Origin: Tuctoria greenei
Taxonomy: Eukaryota; Streptophyta; Magnoliopsida; Poales; Poaceae
Direction of reading: 5' to 3'
Length of the DNA: 64,000 nt
NCBI GenBank assembly: GCA_036927565.1
Contig: JAYESD010000001.1
Coordinates: 248,001-312,000 of the forward strand
Part shown: piece by piece, positions 43,125 to 53,911 of the stretch
Layout: each line of letters starts with the position of its first letter
Numbering within the stretch: position 1 is the first letter of the stretch
Translations under genes and position numbers: made by a program
Notes under the pieces: generated by a model
The model's database searches: none
What the model was told of the DNA's origin: nothing
Seen by the model: the letters and a program-made list of their open reading frames with translations, nothing else

Positions 43125-45771
43125 TCAGAGACCATAGGCGGTACTGAAGTAACTAATGGTGGTATTCCTACTGAGTATCTCTAAGACCTTGATGTTTGAT
43201 GAGCTCACGAATCGAGGAGCCTTGAACTGACTCACGGCGCCACCCAGGCTTAGGAAGTGATATAGGATCTCTTTGAAGGTTCCCTTTCTCAGAATCCGTA
43301 GCTCAAGAGGACCAATGGTCTTGATCTTCCTCGAACCTACATAGCCTGCGTCAACGAAGGCTAGGTCCAGGCAATTTGCACAGCTGCTTAAAACCTCGTC
43401 ACTGGCATCGAAGCTCAGCTCCCAGAAGATGACATAGTGACCCGGATCACTTGACTTCTCCACAAAGCTCGTGAAATCCACAACCTCGAGCTTTTCGCCT
43501 TCCAAGAGCTTTGCTGCCTCCTCAACAGCCAGCTGGAGATCTTTTTCGGTGTTCTTGTCAATGTTGATGCTCAGGACTAGGCTTCTACGGCAGATGAAGC
43601 GGAGTTCAGGTGTTGAGTTGTGGAAGCCGGCTATCCTCACAATATCTCCTAGCCTGTAGCGGTATAGACCTACAATGACATACGAAAAGGCAATATCCAT
43701 AGTATTCAGAAATATGATAATATTTCTTCAGCAATTTTTTAAGAAACCTTTTCTGTTAAAGACATTGCACCTAGGTTTTACAATTTCCCCACGTAGGTGT
43801 ACCTGAAATTGCTTGTGACAGGTATGATAGGAGAACTGAAGTTATATAAAAGGATTTAGATGTGTTTGGTGACTCGACTAACACCTAACATTTGACAGCT
43901 TTTCTACCTAATGAGTGGGCTGCACAATTGGACCACAAATATAAGCAATAATTACTCCTCCATGTGCTTAATGCATAACCTAGATGTATGCACTCTAACT
44001 GTGTGCCTTTTGGTTTTATGTTCAAAAAGTGCCCAAGCTTGCATGGACATGGCTAAGCAGCATGTATTTTCATCGAATATATAATGCACACTGTTAGACA
44101 TCACATATTCACATTATCATATACTTCTGAAATATTATAAGTTAAACATAGCTGAATCAGATGACAATTGCACGAATAGAAGATAAGATGGCAACCAAAT
44201 GCTGTTTTTAACCAAGTTTCAAAACAGTTTGGTACATAAGAGAGAAGGAATGTACCTCCAAAAGTAGTTATTACAACTTCATATATTTTGTCAACCTCAA
44301 CTTCAGTCAGGCCAACTGGTTCTGACTCTATGTAATGAATAGAGGCACTGTTTTCTGACTCCTCACCATTTGGTCTCTCCAAAGGAATGAACTCGAAATA
44401 ACCAGTATGTGGGAGAACAGCGTAGGTCACTTCTTCAGGCGGCATTGCGGGGTTTATGTTAGCACCAACCCATCCTTCAGAGGCACCATAGTCCGCACTT
44501 ATCAGTGGTAAGTGCCCAGCGTAATGTCTTAATCTTTTTAGATATGGCTCCATGGATCCTGTCATAATGCCATAGACATATTTTGCATTTGGCCAGAGTG
44601 CTGGGATAACACCATACCAATTGCTCAAACCTATACATTTCTTGTAGATTGAGTCAGCAAGCTCAGGGTTGGGTTTCAGCATTTTGGATACAGCTTCACG
44701 AATTGATGGTGCTGTAATCTTTGCTGAGAGAACTCCATCTCTTATGTCAGCACATATGTCTTCCCAAACCTCCTCGAAGGTCTGAAATGCGTGAACTAAG
44801 CTGTGAGCAAATGTTGAGAACACATGATGGACCTCGTCCGAGCATATTAACCCACACAGCAAGTGACAATACAGCGATTGGTGAAAGTCAGGGCCTAAGA
44901 TAACTTCATCAGGACTGCAACACTGAGACTGAATACCCTTCATTCCTTCCTTGTAGCGTTCACTCCGGTACAAGTTTGTTGTTGCAGTTGTAGCAAGGAT
45001 GCCGCCTTTTGTAAACACTTGCTTGCTGCCATAAATAAACTGCAAGGCTTTTCCTTTCCCAATAGGATATTCACTGTAAAAAAAGAATGTTGTCTTAGAC
45101 CTGCAGGGTGTTTTAAGGAATACGTACAAACCAAACCAACAATTTAACCAACATCATTTAGAAATCAGAAAAAAAGTTTTAAAAGATAATTTACGTCCAT
45201 TTGGCCAGGTAAATTGTTAAGCATCATTCTACCAAAAAAATGTTAAGCATTCAGCAGCGGTATCACTTGAGGAATTTAGTGAAGTGCTCCTTACCGGTTC
45301 CTAAATGCGTAAGAAGTCTGGAATATTTGAAGTGTAGTCTCAAGCAATTCATCATTAAATGGCAAGAATTTGGGCTTCCCCTGTGTTGTACCAGAACTGG
45401 ATCCAGAGACAAAAGAAACAAGGTTAGTAACATCTACCTATATAGACCAATAAACACAATAAGAGAACACTATGATCAAGCAATGAATACCTGAGGGAGA
45501 GGGAGGTAACGGGCTTCCCAGTGAGCACTGGGGAGCTATCACCGTCAACAATCCTCTGAATATATGGCTCGAGATCGCTGTGCACACACAAAGGGATCAA
45601 GGATTTGTAGCTCTCTACATCAGTCCTCCCTTCGAGGCCAAAGTGCTTCAGATATTCAGCATCACCATTCAACTTGAGGATCTTTTTCAGTGTATCGCGC
45701 TGCACTCGTCCAGCATCACGTGTTAACGCCTCAAACTCATTGATGGTTTCTTCACAGCTACAGATCGGCAT
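43125..45771 (-). CDS. JAR1: Jasmonate-amido synthetase, GH3 family (JAR1-type)
   Basis: Coding exons 45771-45491, 45396-45295, 45073-44256 and 43669-43125 join in phase to 581 residues, the usual GH3 length. The adenylation motifs are all present: SSGTTQGKPKF (phosphate loop), YGASEGWVG (second motif), and YRYRLGD at the start of the last exon. The overall sequence, including CEETINEFEALTRDAGRVQR near the start and QSYFSTAYG-like SYFSTAYGL at the end, is that of JAR1-type GH3 enzymes. These conjugate jasmonic acid to isoleucine, using ATP, to make the active hormone JA-Ile in the cytosol. The start ATG is at 45771. The upstream acceptor near 45805 implies a 5' UTR intron. From memory the rice counterpart is OsGH3.5/OsJAR1, beside OsFAMA on chromosome 5. 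Confidence 0.93.
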
Positions 45772-47650
45772 TTGCACAGGCAGAATCTTGGTGCTATCAC
45801 CTGATTTGTAAGAAGAAATTTAAATTAAGAACCCATTTAAACAAACACTAGGAAGCTAAGGAAAGAAAAATACATAGCAAAAGATTCAGCAAACTTTAAC
45901 CACTAATTCGGCTGGAAATCGAGAACCTGAATGGCACTAGGGTCATCACCAGAATGTTAACAAATGACCGAATTTACCTTCTTCGTGCCAAGAGAAGAGC
46001 TAGCTAAAATCTTTCAGTTAACCGTTTAGAATTGCAAGCCCAGATGTGAGAGGGAAGGGAGAGAAAGGAAAAAAAGTTGCGTATATTGTACACCTACTAA
46101 AGCTAATGACCACGACTAATAAGGCGACTTTACAGACCACTTGTAGAAACATTGACAGAAAAGAATTGTCTACTATGCTAGTTAGCCTTTACTTTCCGAC
46201 ACAATCGCTTACTAATTCAACCTGTCAGACTCCCAAGAAAGCAAGCATTATTACTAAATTATATTTCACTACAGATCCAGCTAACACGAGAATCGGAACA
46301 TGAGACAAACCTCCAAAAGCTAGATACATGCTGCCAGGAAAACTGGTAGCCTTGCAACGGAGATTCCTGATGCCAGTTTGACAATACAAGCAGTAAAGCA
46401 GTGTATTAAAGAAACAGACATAAAAAAGGGCACATGAACAGTAACAAGTTGCATTGTATGCTTACGGCTAAATGTAACAGTAAAATAGCGCATCCCGATC
46501 CCTGTCCAGTAGTTAACCAATCACCCTTTCGGTGCCCAGGGTAGCTGTAGCACCACAACCTACCGAGTGACCACTCCGTGAGGATCAGCCATATAGATAT
46601 GTTTATTTAGTGAAACATTGGTCCAATCATACGGATGGTTCCCCGCCCCACCACCCCCCTCCAAAAAAAATCGAATATGAGTGAGGAGACGATATGCCCA
46701 GAAATGGCAAAGGCAAGGGGGGCCTTCGAGGGGCGGGGTGAACAGGGGGAATCCACCATGGAAATGGAAGGAGTAATTGCCGCACGGCTCACTCGACCTA
46801 GTACGAGCTAAAAAAGGAAGCAAATCGACAAAGCTAAGACTATGCAAACATTTCCGCACAAGGATAAAAAATGCGTGCTTTTGCCGGTTCAGTTCAGGTG
46901 AGAAGAGTCGGTGGGCAAGCTGTACTGCAGTATTCGTTTCGTTGTTAAAAGTTGATCTGCGAATCAAGCGAAAGAGGCAAGGAATATGTGCGCTGAATTA
47001 TCCTGGCAAATCCTCTTTGCGAGTCAACCTGCGACAGTAAACAAAGAGCCCTTTTAATAGCAGCTCGCTGACCGCAGATTCTTGGAGGATTTTACTAACG
47101 GGGGAATCGGAAACCAAGCTCCTGCCGGCAGAGCATCTCTCTCATCGAGCGGGGAGTTCTGCTATAAAGCCTCCCGATTTTGATTTTTTTTTTTGACGAA
47201 TCAAACCGGTGCCAGTACTCAGAAAGAAAGATTTGAATTCCAGGTTGGTCGCCGCAATGAAAGGCTAGAGAACAGGGAAGACGAAAACGAACTATTGGAA
47301 CAACAACGAATGAACCAACTACTTCCAAGCCAAGAAGGCAAAAGGCTCCTTAGTCCTTACCGAGAAGAGAAGAGAAGAGAAGGAACCAATCAATCCGAGG
47401 CCGGGTGGATCTGCACTCCCAGCACCGGCAGGGCGAAGAGGCCTCGCGTGGAGGAGGGGGGGTATCAGTGCGAGGAACTGGCCGCCGGCGAGGTTACCCG
47501 GAGGAGAACGGAACGGTGCCGGACGGAGAAGAATCTCGATGATGGCTCATGGGATTGAGAGGAGAAGGCAGGCGGAGGAACACGGATTATAACCGGTGAT
47601 GTCGGGGGCGGGGACGATGATTTCGAAGCTTTTGAGGGTTACAGGTGCAA
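45772..47650 (-). other. JAR1-like 5' UTR, leader intron and promoter side
   Basis: The CDS start is preceded by an acceptor (ACAAATCAG/GTGATAG, near 45805), so a leader intron is expected. A GC-rich first exon is probable at about 47400-47640 (minus strand). 45830-47390 would then be intron. It contains no recognised gene or element. The region also has an AG dinucleotide run at 47659-47676. Confidence 0.45.
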
Positions 47651-47816
47651 AGATGCAGAGAGAGAGAGAGAGAGAGTGGGGGATTTGACCCGGGTACGAC
47701 AGAGACGTCCCTCCGAACCCGTTAACCGTCGCCCGCCCGGCTCCGCGTCTTCATCCGCATCCATGGCCGTCGCCGTCGCCCTCGCCGATGATGTGTTTGT
47801 TCCCTCTTCCTAGTTT

Positions 47817-48025
47817 CACCTGGCTGACCGACGGGTGGGCCTAGGCAGCACGTCTGTCGATGCAGCCAAAACCTTGTTCCTTGTAGACAGCATCTGGCTG
47901 ACCGACTGGTGGAGCCCAGAGAGCACGTCCGTCGATACAGCCAAAAGCCTTGTACAGCATCTGGCTGACTGACTGGTGGAGCCCACAGAGCACGTCCGTC
48001 AATGCAGCCAAAGCCTTGTGCCCAG
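47817..48025. repeat. ~67-bp minisatellite, three units
   Basis: Units starting at about 47817, 47891 and 47958 share CTGGCTGACCGACTGGTGGA, AGCACGTCCGTC and CAGCCAAAGCCTTGT. The last two units are nearly identical and 67 bp apart. It lies upstream of the JAR1-like gene. Confidence 0.85.
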
Positions 48026-48302
48026 CATGTTTCTCGTCCTATACGGCGTCGTCATGCAGGAGGGATGGTGCACCTATTACACTTTCCCTTTTTTCATATG
48101 GACTTCAAACTTTTGTGCGTCAAATCAGATAATATGCATGTGCCGATAAATTTGAAAAAAAAACAGTCTTAAACATTGATGGTCTGAGCTATATATAAAT
48201 AAAACAAGTTAAAAAATGTTCCTTACATCCTCGAAAAATTTATCTTTGTGTTATATTGTTTTTGAACTAAATAGTGACAAACTTTTAAAGACGGAAAGAA
48301 TA

Positions 48303-48321
48303 TAAGCTATATATATATAAG

Positions 48322-48359
<38 letters not shown>
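48303..48359. repeat. (TA)n microsatellite
   Basis: Two runs of alternating TA, broken by TAAGC. Confidence 0.95.
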
Positions 48360-48361
<2 letters not shown>

Positions 48362-48869
48362 AGCAATCTCCATCCAATATAAGCTAAAAGGCATTTGATC
48401 TTGTCGATCTCAAGAAAACGATTGTTCATGAAATGAACCGTCAGCTCTACTCCTAAATAAATCAACAAAGCTGCATACAGTATGTTCTTTGAGCATATCA
48501 CTACTGCTTTACGTACTAAAGTGGTCTCCTAGTTTTAGAAAGCATATATCGTCCTACAACGACTCTGTTAATAGTACTTATTACCAAAGAGAGTATACAG
48601 ATGAAACACGAATGAAGTAACAGTACTACATACCACCACTTCGAGGAGAGAAGACGGACAGTGCCGCCATCGATTTGTTTGCAACGATGAGGGAATCTTG
48701 GAGCTTCTAACAAGATGATGAAATAAGAGAGATGCGTGTGTGGTCCCTCAAGGTCTGAGGATTGGGATGATCATAAAACTTGGCTTCTCCCTATCTATCC
48801 TTTTTATAGGCTGTACAAGAGGAGTGGCTGGGAAGACCGGACTCATTCTATCCGTGTCCTTTTAAAACA

Positions 48870-48953
48870 TACTCCCTCCTTTCTCAAAAGATTGTCACCT
48901 TTTAGTACAAAAATGTACTAGAAGGTGACAATCTTTTGAGAAATAAGGGAGTA
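48870..48953. mobile_element. Stowaway-type MITE
   Basis: TACTCCCTCCTTTCTCAAAA ... TTTTGAGAAATAAGGGAGTA hairpin with TA ends. Confidence 0.92.
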
Positions 48954-49283
48954 TCTTAATACATTTATTGTATCTGCATTTATGTGTATTCAGTGTGTGT
49001 GAGATATTTTCTTTGACAATCAAGTGTAAGAATAGCATGGTGATGATTTCTTGATATCTGCATGAGCTATTGTCGGGTGTACATGTTTCTCCTTTACAAG
49101 TAACCATTAGGTCGTTCGACTTAGCATATCTCTAATGAACAGTTGAGAAATGTCTGGCATGCATATATATAGTATCCTCAACGACTAGTTAAGATTTTTT
49201 ATGAAAAGACTAGTTAAGATATGACTGGTTCGGGACCTCCTGTGGACCTAAGATATCTGCATGCATGATCTGATGATGTTAAG

Positions 49284-49367
49284 TACTCCCTCTATCCCTA
49301 TGAACTTGTCGCTTTATAGTTCATTTTTGAACTACAAAGCGACAAGTTTATGGAGACGGAGGGAGTA
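49284..49367. mobile_element. Stowaway-type MITE
   Basis: TACTCCCTCTATCCCTATGA ... GGAGACGGAGGGAGTA hairpin with TA ends. It is close in sequence to the elements at 5962 and 42268. Confidence 0.92.
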
Positions 49368-49829
49368 TTTGTTTTTATTTTGTCCCTGATCAGAAACAAT
49401 TATGAGGTGATTTTAGCATATACTTGCATGGACCTCTTTCCTTTGTGTATGCATGAATGTATTCCACCAAACCATTGGTTATCATGTATGAGGAATGTCT
49501 TGTTGTGACTGATTTGAACCGTACCTATCGATTACATGGGCAGTGTGTGTGTGTGTGCTGTCTTCCACTTGCACTTCCACTCACAGATGTGCAAGATCGA
49601 TTACATACCATATGTAGTTTGACCATGCATGTATATGTGTGTGTTTTGAATTAGGAACACGGTTCGCCCCACATGACATTCAACTTTTGTTTTCCGAAAT
49701 ACTGATGATAGCAATTGGCTCGTTCTGTTGTTGTTTGGTATGTCGCCAAACCAGCAGTAGTGCAAGTGGCCGGCCGTGTCACTTTCTCATTTTAGTTTGC
49801 GGCGGAGTGACAAAAGGATGATAATATGG

Positions 49830-49913
49830 TACTCTATCCATTCCTAAATACTTGTCGCTTTGTAGTTTCTGTTTGAACTATAAAATGATAAATATTTAGG
49901 TACGGAGAGAGTA
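49830..49913. mobile_element. Stowaway-type MITE (diverged)
   Basis: TACTCTATCCATTCCTAAAT ... TTTAGGTACGGAGAGAGTA, an older copy of the same family. Confidence 0.8.
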
Positions 49914-51776
49914 TTCGAAAAAAACAAGGATGGTAATATCCCACTTGCTATCACTCTAAATAAATACTTCTGCCATTCTCAATTACTTTGGGATGGTTGA
50001 GAGGGACACCTACAAAATATGAATCGATCGTGGCCACCAAACCAAACAACAGAATATAGTTAGTAGTAGTAGGCAGTGACAACATCTTTCTTGACAATGC
50101 ATATCGTGGGAATTATTGATGAGGAAGGCCGTCCCGGATTGGCACAGAGATCTATTGTTACCAGATCACAAATTAAGCCCGTTTTGCCTTTCATTCGTTC
50201 GTCGAATTATATCCGTGATGTGATGGTTTCCAGCCCACACGTACGTGGTGCAAGTCCGAATCAGACGCCATGACCACCGCCATTCAGGTAGTGAGATAGC
50301 TTTCAATCGATCGCCCGGTGCGCGGCATGCATTCAGTTTCAGACAACAGGATGGATCAGTCGTCGTTGTATTTCATGACGAATTGCATCATCCGTCGTCA
50401 TAGATCACCAGATTTCTTCTTCTATTTTTTTTGCCTCATCTCCGCGCGCGCAAACCAGAAATGCATGCATGCTCAAAAGTGATGCACAGATCATTTCTTC
50501 TTCCTTTCCCTTCTTACTTATGCACATATCCTCCGTTAATTAAGTTACCGTTTCAGTAATTAAGACACGTGCGCCCAACATAATTAATAAACTGTTGTGC
50601 TGACGATAGATTAATACACAGATCGACACATACCGCATGTGCTCTAATAATCATATTAGTTGGGCGTGCTCCATATCGCGTATATTCGATTTGCTACCCC
50701 ATCCACATGTATTTTGTACCTTCGCATATGCTTAATGCAATATGATATTGTATGACGACGCATACAGTTACCTACTGCTAGTCAGACATTCAAACAACCC
50801 CATTGTACTTCTCGTGTGAAGGAACACAGCGTTGTCTCTGTAGTCGTCGTCGCGAGCAGAGAGAGAGAGAGAGAGCTTATAATCCAACAACAAACAAGCA
50901 ACGAAGAAGTCAAAGTATGGTCAGCAAAGGCAGAGAGAGGTTCTTATATTATTGTTAAAAACGGTTCAAATACCATCGAATAAAGTAAAGCGTCACTATT
51001 TGATTAGTTAACAAATAATAACCATGGTGATCCACACCGGCCGCCGTACTGCGCGTCCAAATTAAAGATGACACAAATTTGGGCTCCATGATTACGTACG
51101 AATTCATGTAGTCAAGTCAAAGATTAATACTGTAAGTTTGGATCTTAACTTCCATGCGTAGAGGGTGGTGGTTATGATATGCGTAGCTGCTTTGGCCCAC
51201 ACCCTACGGTACCCAGCAGACGAGACAAAAAGATTAGCCGATAAGATACAGTAGTTGGACAAAAAAAAATGCAGCTGTTTGATGCGCTCACGTAATGAAT
51301 CACGTGTTGTTTGAACAACATCGATCTACGCGAGGACTTCAGCGAAACTTGTGAGAAGGAGGAACTACGCGAAACTACGCGAGAACATCGATCTACGCCG
51401 GCGGCAAGCCGGAGAAGGAGGAGGAGGGGAGAGGGGCCGATCAGTGGCCGGCACTACTGTTGGGAGAAGAATAGTCATTCGCTCCCACTCGGGGTGTTGG
51501 GGACTGCTATGAGTGAGAAATTAACCCAGAAGACTATGATGTCTTTTGCGACATTTGAGCTCGATCTCAGCCATCAGTTTATTCAGAACCCTTGCAGCAA
51601 GTACTAGCATAGATAACTGTTACTGGCTGACATAACATCAGGGTCATGTCTCCCTGTCTGATACCGATCGATGATTCCGCTGCCCCCCTTGGCCTTGGGC
51701 TTGCCCTTCCATGCGCTAGTGTCTTGTCAGATCTGACTGTGCATGTGCATCACAACTACCAACAGGGTTCTCTCTT

Positions 51777-51860
51777 TACTCCCTCCATTTCGAAATAATT
51801 GTCGTCGGTTAACTCAAAAGTAAACTAGTCAGTGACAATTATTTTGAAACGGATGGAGTA
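51777..51860. mobile_element. Stowaway-type MITE
   Basis: TACTCCCTCCATTTCGAAAT ... TTTTGAAACGGATGGAGTA hairpin with TA ends. Confidence 0.9.
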
Positions 51861-52120
51861 TCTATGATCATGCATGCGCAGTCGCATATACGACCGGCCG
51901 GTGGTTAATTCCTGCCTTTGAATTCAGCCGCTTAATTATCTGTCGAGGGTCGATTTAATTCAACTACCCTCTCCAACACTAGTTGTCTCTCTCTATATTG
52001 ATACACCAGCAGTTGCAACAACCCTGACTGATTGTTTGGTAAAGCCATAGTGGCAAATGATGTGAAGAAAAGGGGAACCAGCAGCAGGCGTGTAACATGC
52101 CGTCAGAGGTTACTTACATA

Positions 52121-52546
52121 TGTTGGTATTGCTCTCGGTTCAACTGAGAGAGACAAAAAAGGAAAAGTGAAAGAAAAGATAAAGTAAAAGGTAAAAAGAA
52201 AAGGGGACCCGGTAAAACCTACCGGGAATCCCGAACTGATTCGACGCCATGATCGGGGGCGTCCCCAACCGACTCGGCTTGGGTCCCCTGCCGCCTCGCT
52301 CTATAAAAAGAAAGGTGATTAAGTTAACAAGTAGACTAATCACAAGTTAACATCCGATCAAAACGAGAGCGAGTACGGTGGGAAGATCCAAGCCTCGTTC
52401 CGTCCACACCCATGGCTGCCAACGGCTCTTCATCCTCCTGTAAGTGTGCTAATCCACCCCTTAATCATGTTTATTATGTTCATTAGTGCACAAACAGTGA
52501 TTAGGAATCATGATTAAGTTGAATCCCTAAAGTTCAATATCTCACA
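52121..52546 (+). repeat. 5' LTR of the copia element
   Basis: It begins TGTTGGTATT and ends CTCACA. TATAAAA at 52302-52308 is a likely promoter, so transcription would begin near 52335. It includes an ATG at 52412 in good context (ACCCATGGCT) and a GTAAGT-type donor at 52440. Confidence 0.95.
52412..52439 (+). CDS. Putative LTR-encoded leader exon of gag-pol
   Basis: The ATG at 52412 opens a frame of nine codons plus one base, up to a GTAAGTG donor. The acceptor candidate ATGACAG ending at 53921 would put these codons in frame with the long gag-pol ORF. The implied intron is 52440-53921 (1482 nt). If it is spliced, the mRNA avoids the upstream ATGs of the long leader. This is inference from splice-site reading only. 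Confidence 0.45.
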
Positions 52547-52547
52547 A

Positions 52548-52559
52548 TGGCATCAGAGC
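52548..52559 (+). other. Primer-binding site
   Basis: TGGCATCAGAGC lies one base after the 5' LTR. It differs at one position from the canonical TGGTATCAGAGC that pairs with initiator methionine tRNA. Confidence 0.85.
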
Positions 52560-53911
52560 CATCCTAGTCATTTTTTTGTGCCTATTTGTGTTGGATTAGC
52601 CTCTGATTAGGAAGATTAAACCAAATGTAGATGAATCCCAAAAAATCCCCAAATCCCGAAACCCAAACGTCTCAAATTAAGGCCCAAACTCAGATTGATA
52701 TTATTAAGATAAAGAACTCACCTAATGCTGCTGGTCACACTGCTTCCTCCTATCCTCCGTGGCCTTTGGCGCATGCATGGCCGAGTGCTACTAGCACAGC
52801 ACCATTCTCACTGCCGTGTTCATGTACTGGCCGCCATTCTCTTGCCGCACGCATGCATGAAGCCGCTGCGCCGGCTTGCCCGCACTTCACGAGACGAGGC
52901 CGCGCCCTATCTCAACCCACACGCTAACTCTTGGCTGCACGCAGCTAGCACGGCACCGGCACCGGCACCGCGAGGCGCGCTGCCAACGCCCGGGGCTCCG
53001 CCCGGTCGCACGCACGCCGCGTCGCTCCGCCCAGCCGCGCGCACGCCCAGGGCCGCGGCGCCTTTCGCCCGCCGAACAGGAGCCCCACGACGCTCACCGC
53101 TGCTCCCACTCTCGGTGGCGAGCCTCGTGACGGCTGCCGCCGGGAGCTCCGCTCCCAGATCCGGATTTTTCGGAGAGGAGATGGATTATGATTAGGGTTT
53201 TAGCCGCCGCCCCCCCTTTTTGCTCCTAGCCTAATGATTTACCTCCGTCGATCTTGTGCTGACGGCTGAGATTGAGCGGCGTCTTGCTGGGCTAATGGGC
53301 CGCACGCGGGGGAGGGGTGGGGAGTTTAAAGGGCCACATCTGGGAATGGGCTTAAGCCCAGGTTTTAGTGACCCAGCAAAAAAAAAAAAATTGTTTTTCT
53401 TTTCGTTTTTCTGCTGGGCTGGACAGAGTACTCATGGGCTTAACGTTAGTTTTATTTGGTCTAGCCACTGTTTAATATTTTTCACATTTTCTATTTAATT
53501 TAGTGATAATTAATTATTTTATTTATGTTTATTCACTATTTTAAATAGAAAATGTTTATGCCCATAATGTATAAAATGTTAATGAGTCTAAATTAAATTT
53601 GAACCAACGGGATAATTTAATTTGGATGATTTAATATGTTTATGATGTTTCGATCATTTTAAGCATCAATAATGATGATTTACGTAAAATATTAAGGATT
53701 GATGCTTAATTTGATAATGATGGCTTCAAAATTAATTCTGACCAACGTTGATTTAATTTTGAGTCATGTACTTATGTTTAATTACGTTATGCAATTTTAT
53801 GTTATTTCTGCCCAACGGTGATGTAACATATAATTGTATTTTATTGCATGTTTATTTATTTACCAACGTAAATTTATTTTCATGCAATTTTCTGATAATT
53901 CTCATGTATAA
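52560..53911 (+). other. Long gag leader with a GC-rich island
   Basis: About 52720-53200 is strongly GC-rich, unlike the AT-rich remainder, and carries overlapping short ORFs (52725-53195 the longest) without recognisable motifs. About 53480-53900 is AT-rich, with repeated CCAACG(G/T) motifs spaced along it. There is no protein support here. Confidence 0.5.

Larger units (their letters stand above)
48026..52115. other. Gene-poor interval with MITEs and simple repeats
   Basis: I see no gene. Open frames are short (under 100 codons) and lack family features. The interval contains a (TA)n run at 48303-48359, a TG run near 49545, a GA run at 50855-50876, a lone MITE-like end near 48280-48300, and four full Stowaway MITEs listed separately. 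The copia element begins at 52121. Confidence 0.6.

Noticed and set aside
47817..48025. Regularly spaced repeats resembling a CRISPR-like array
   Set aside because: Adjacent 67-bp units with no unique spacers in a plant nuclear genome; an ordinary minisatellite.
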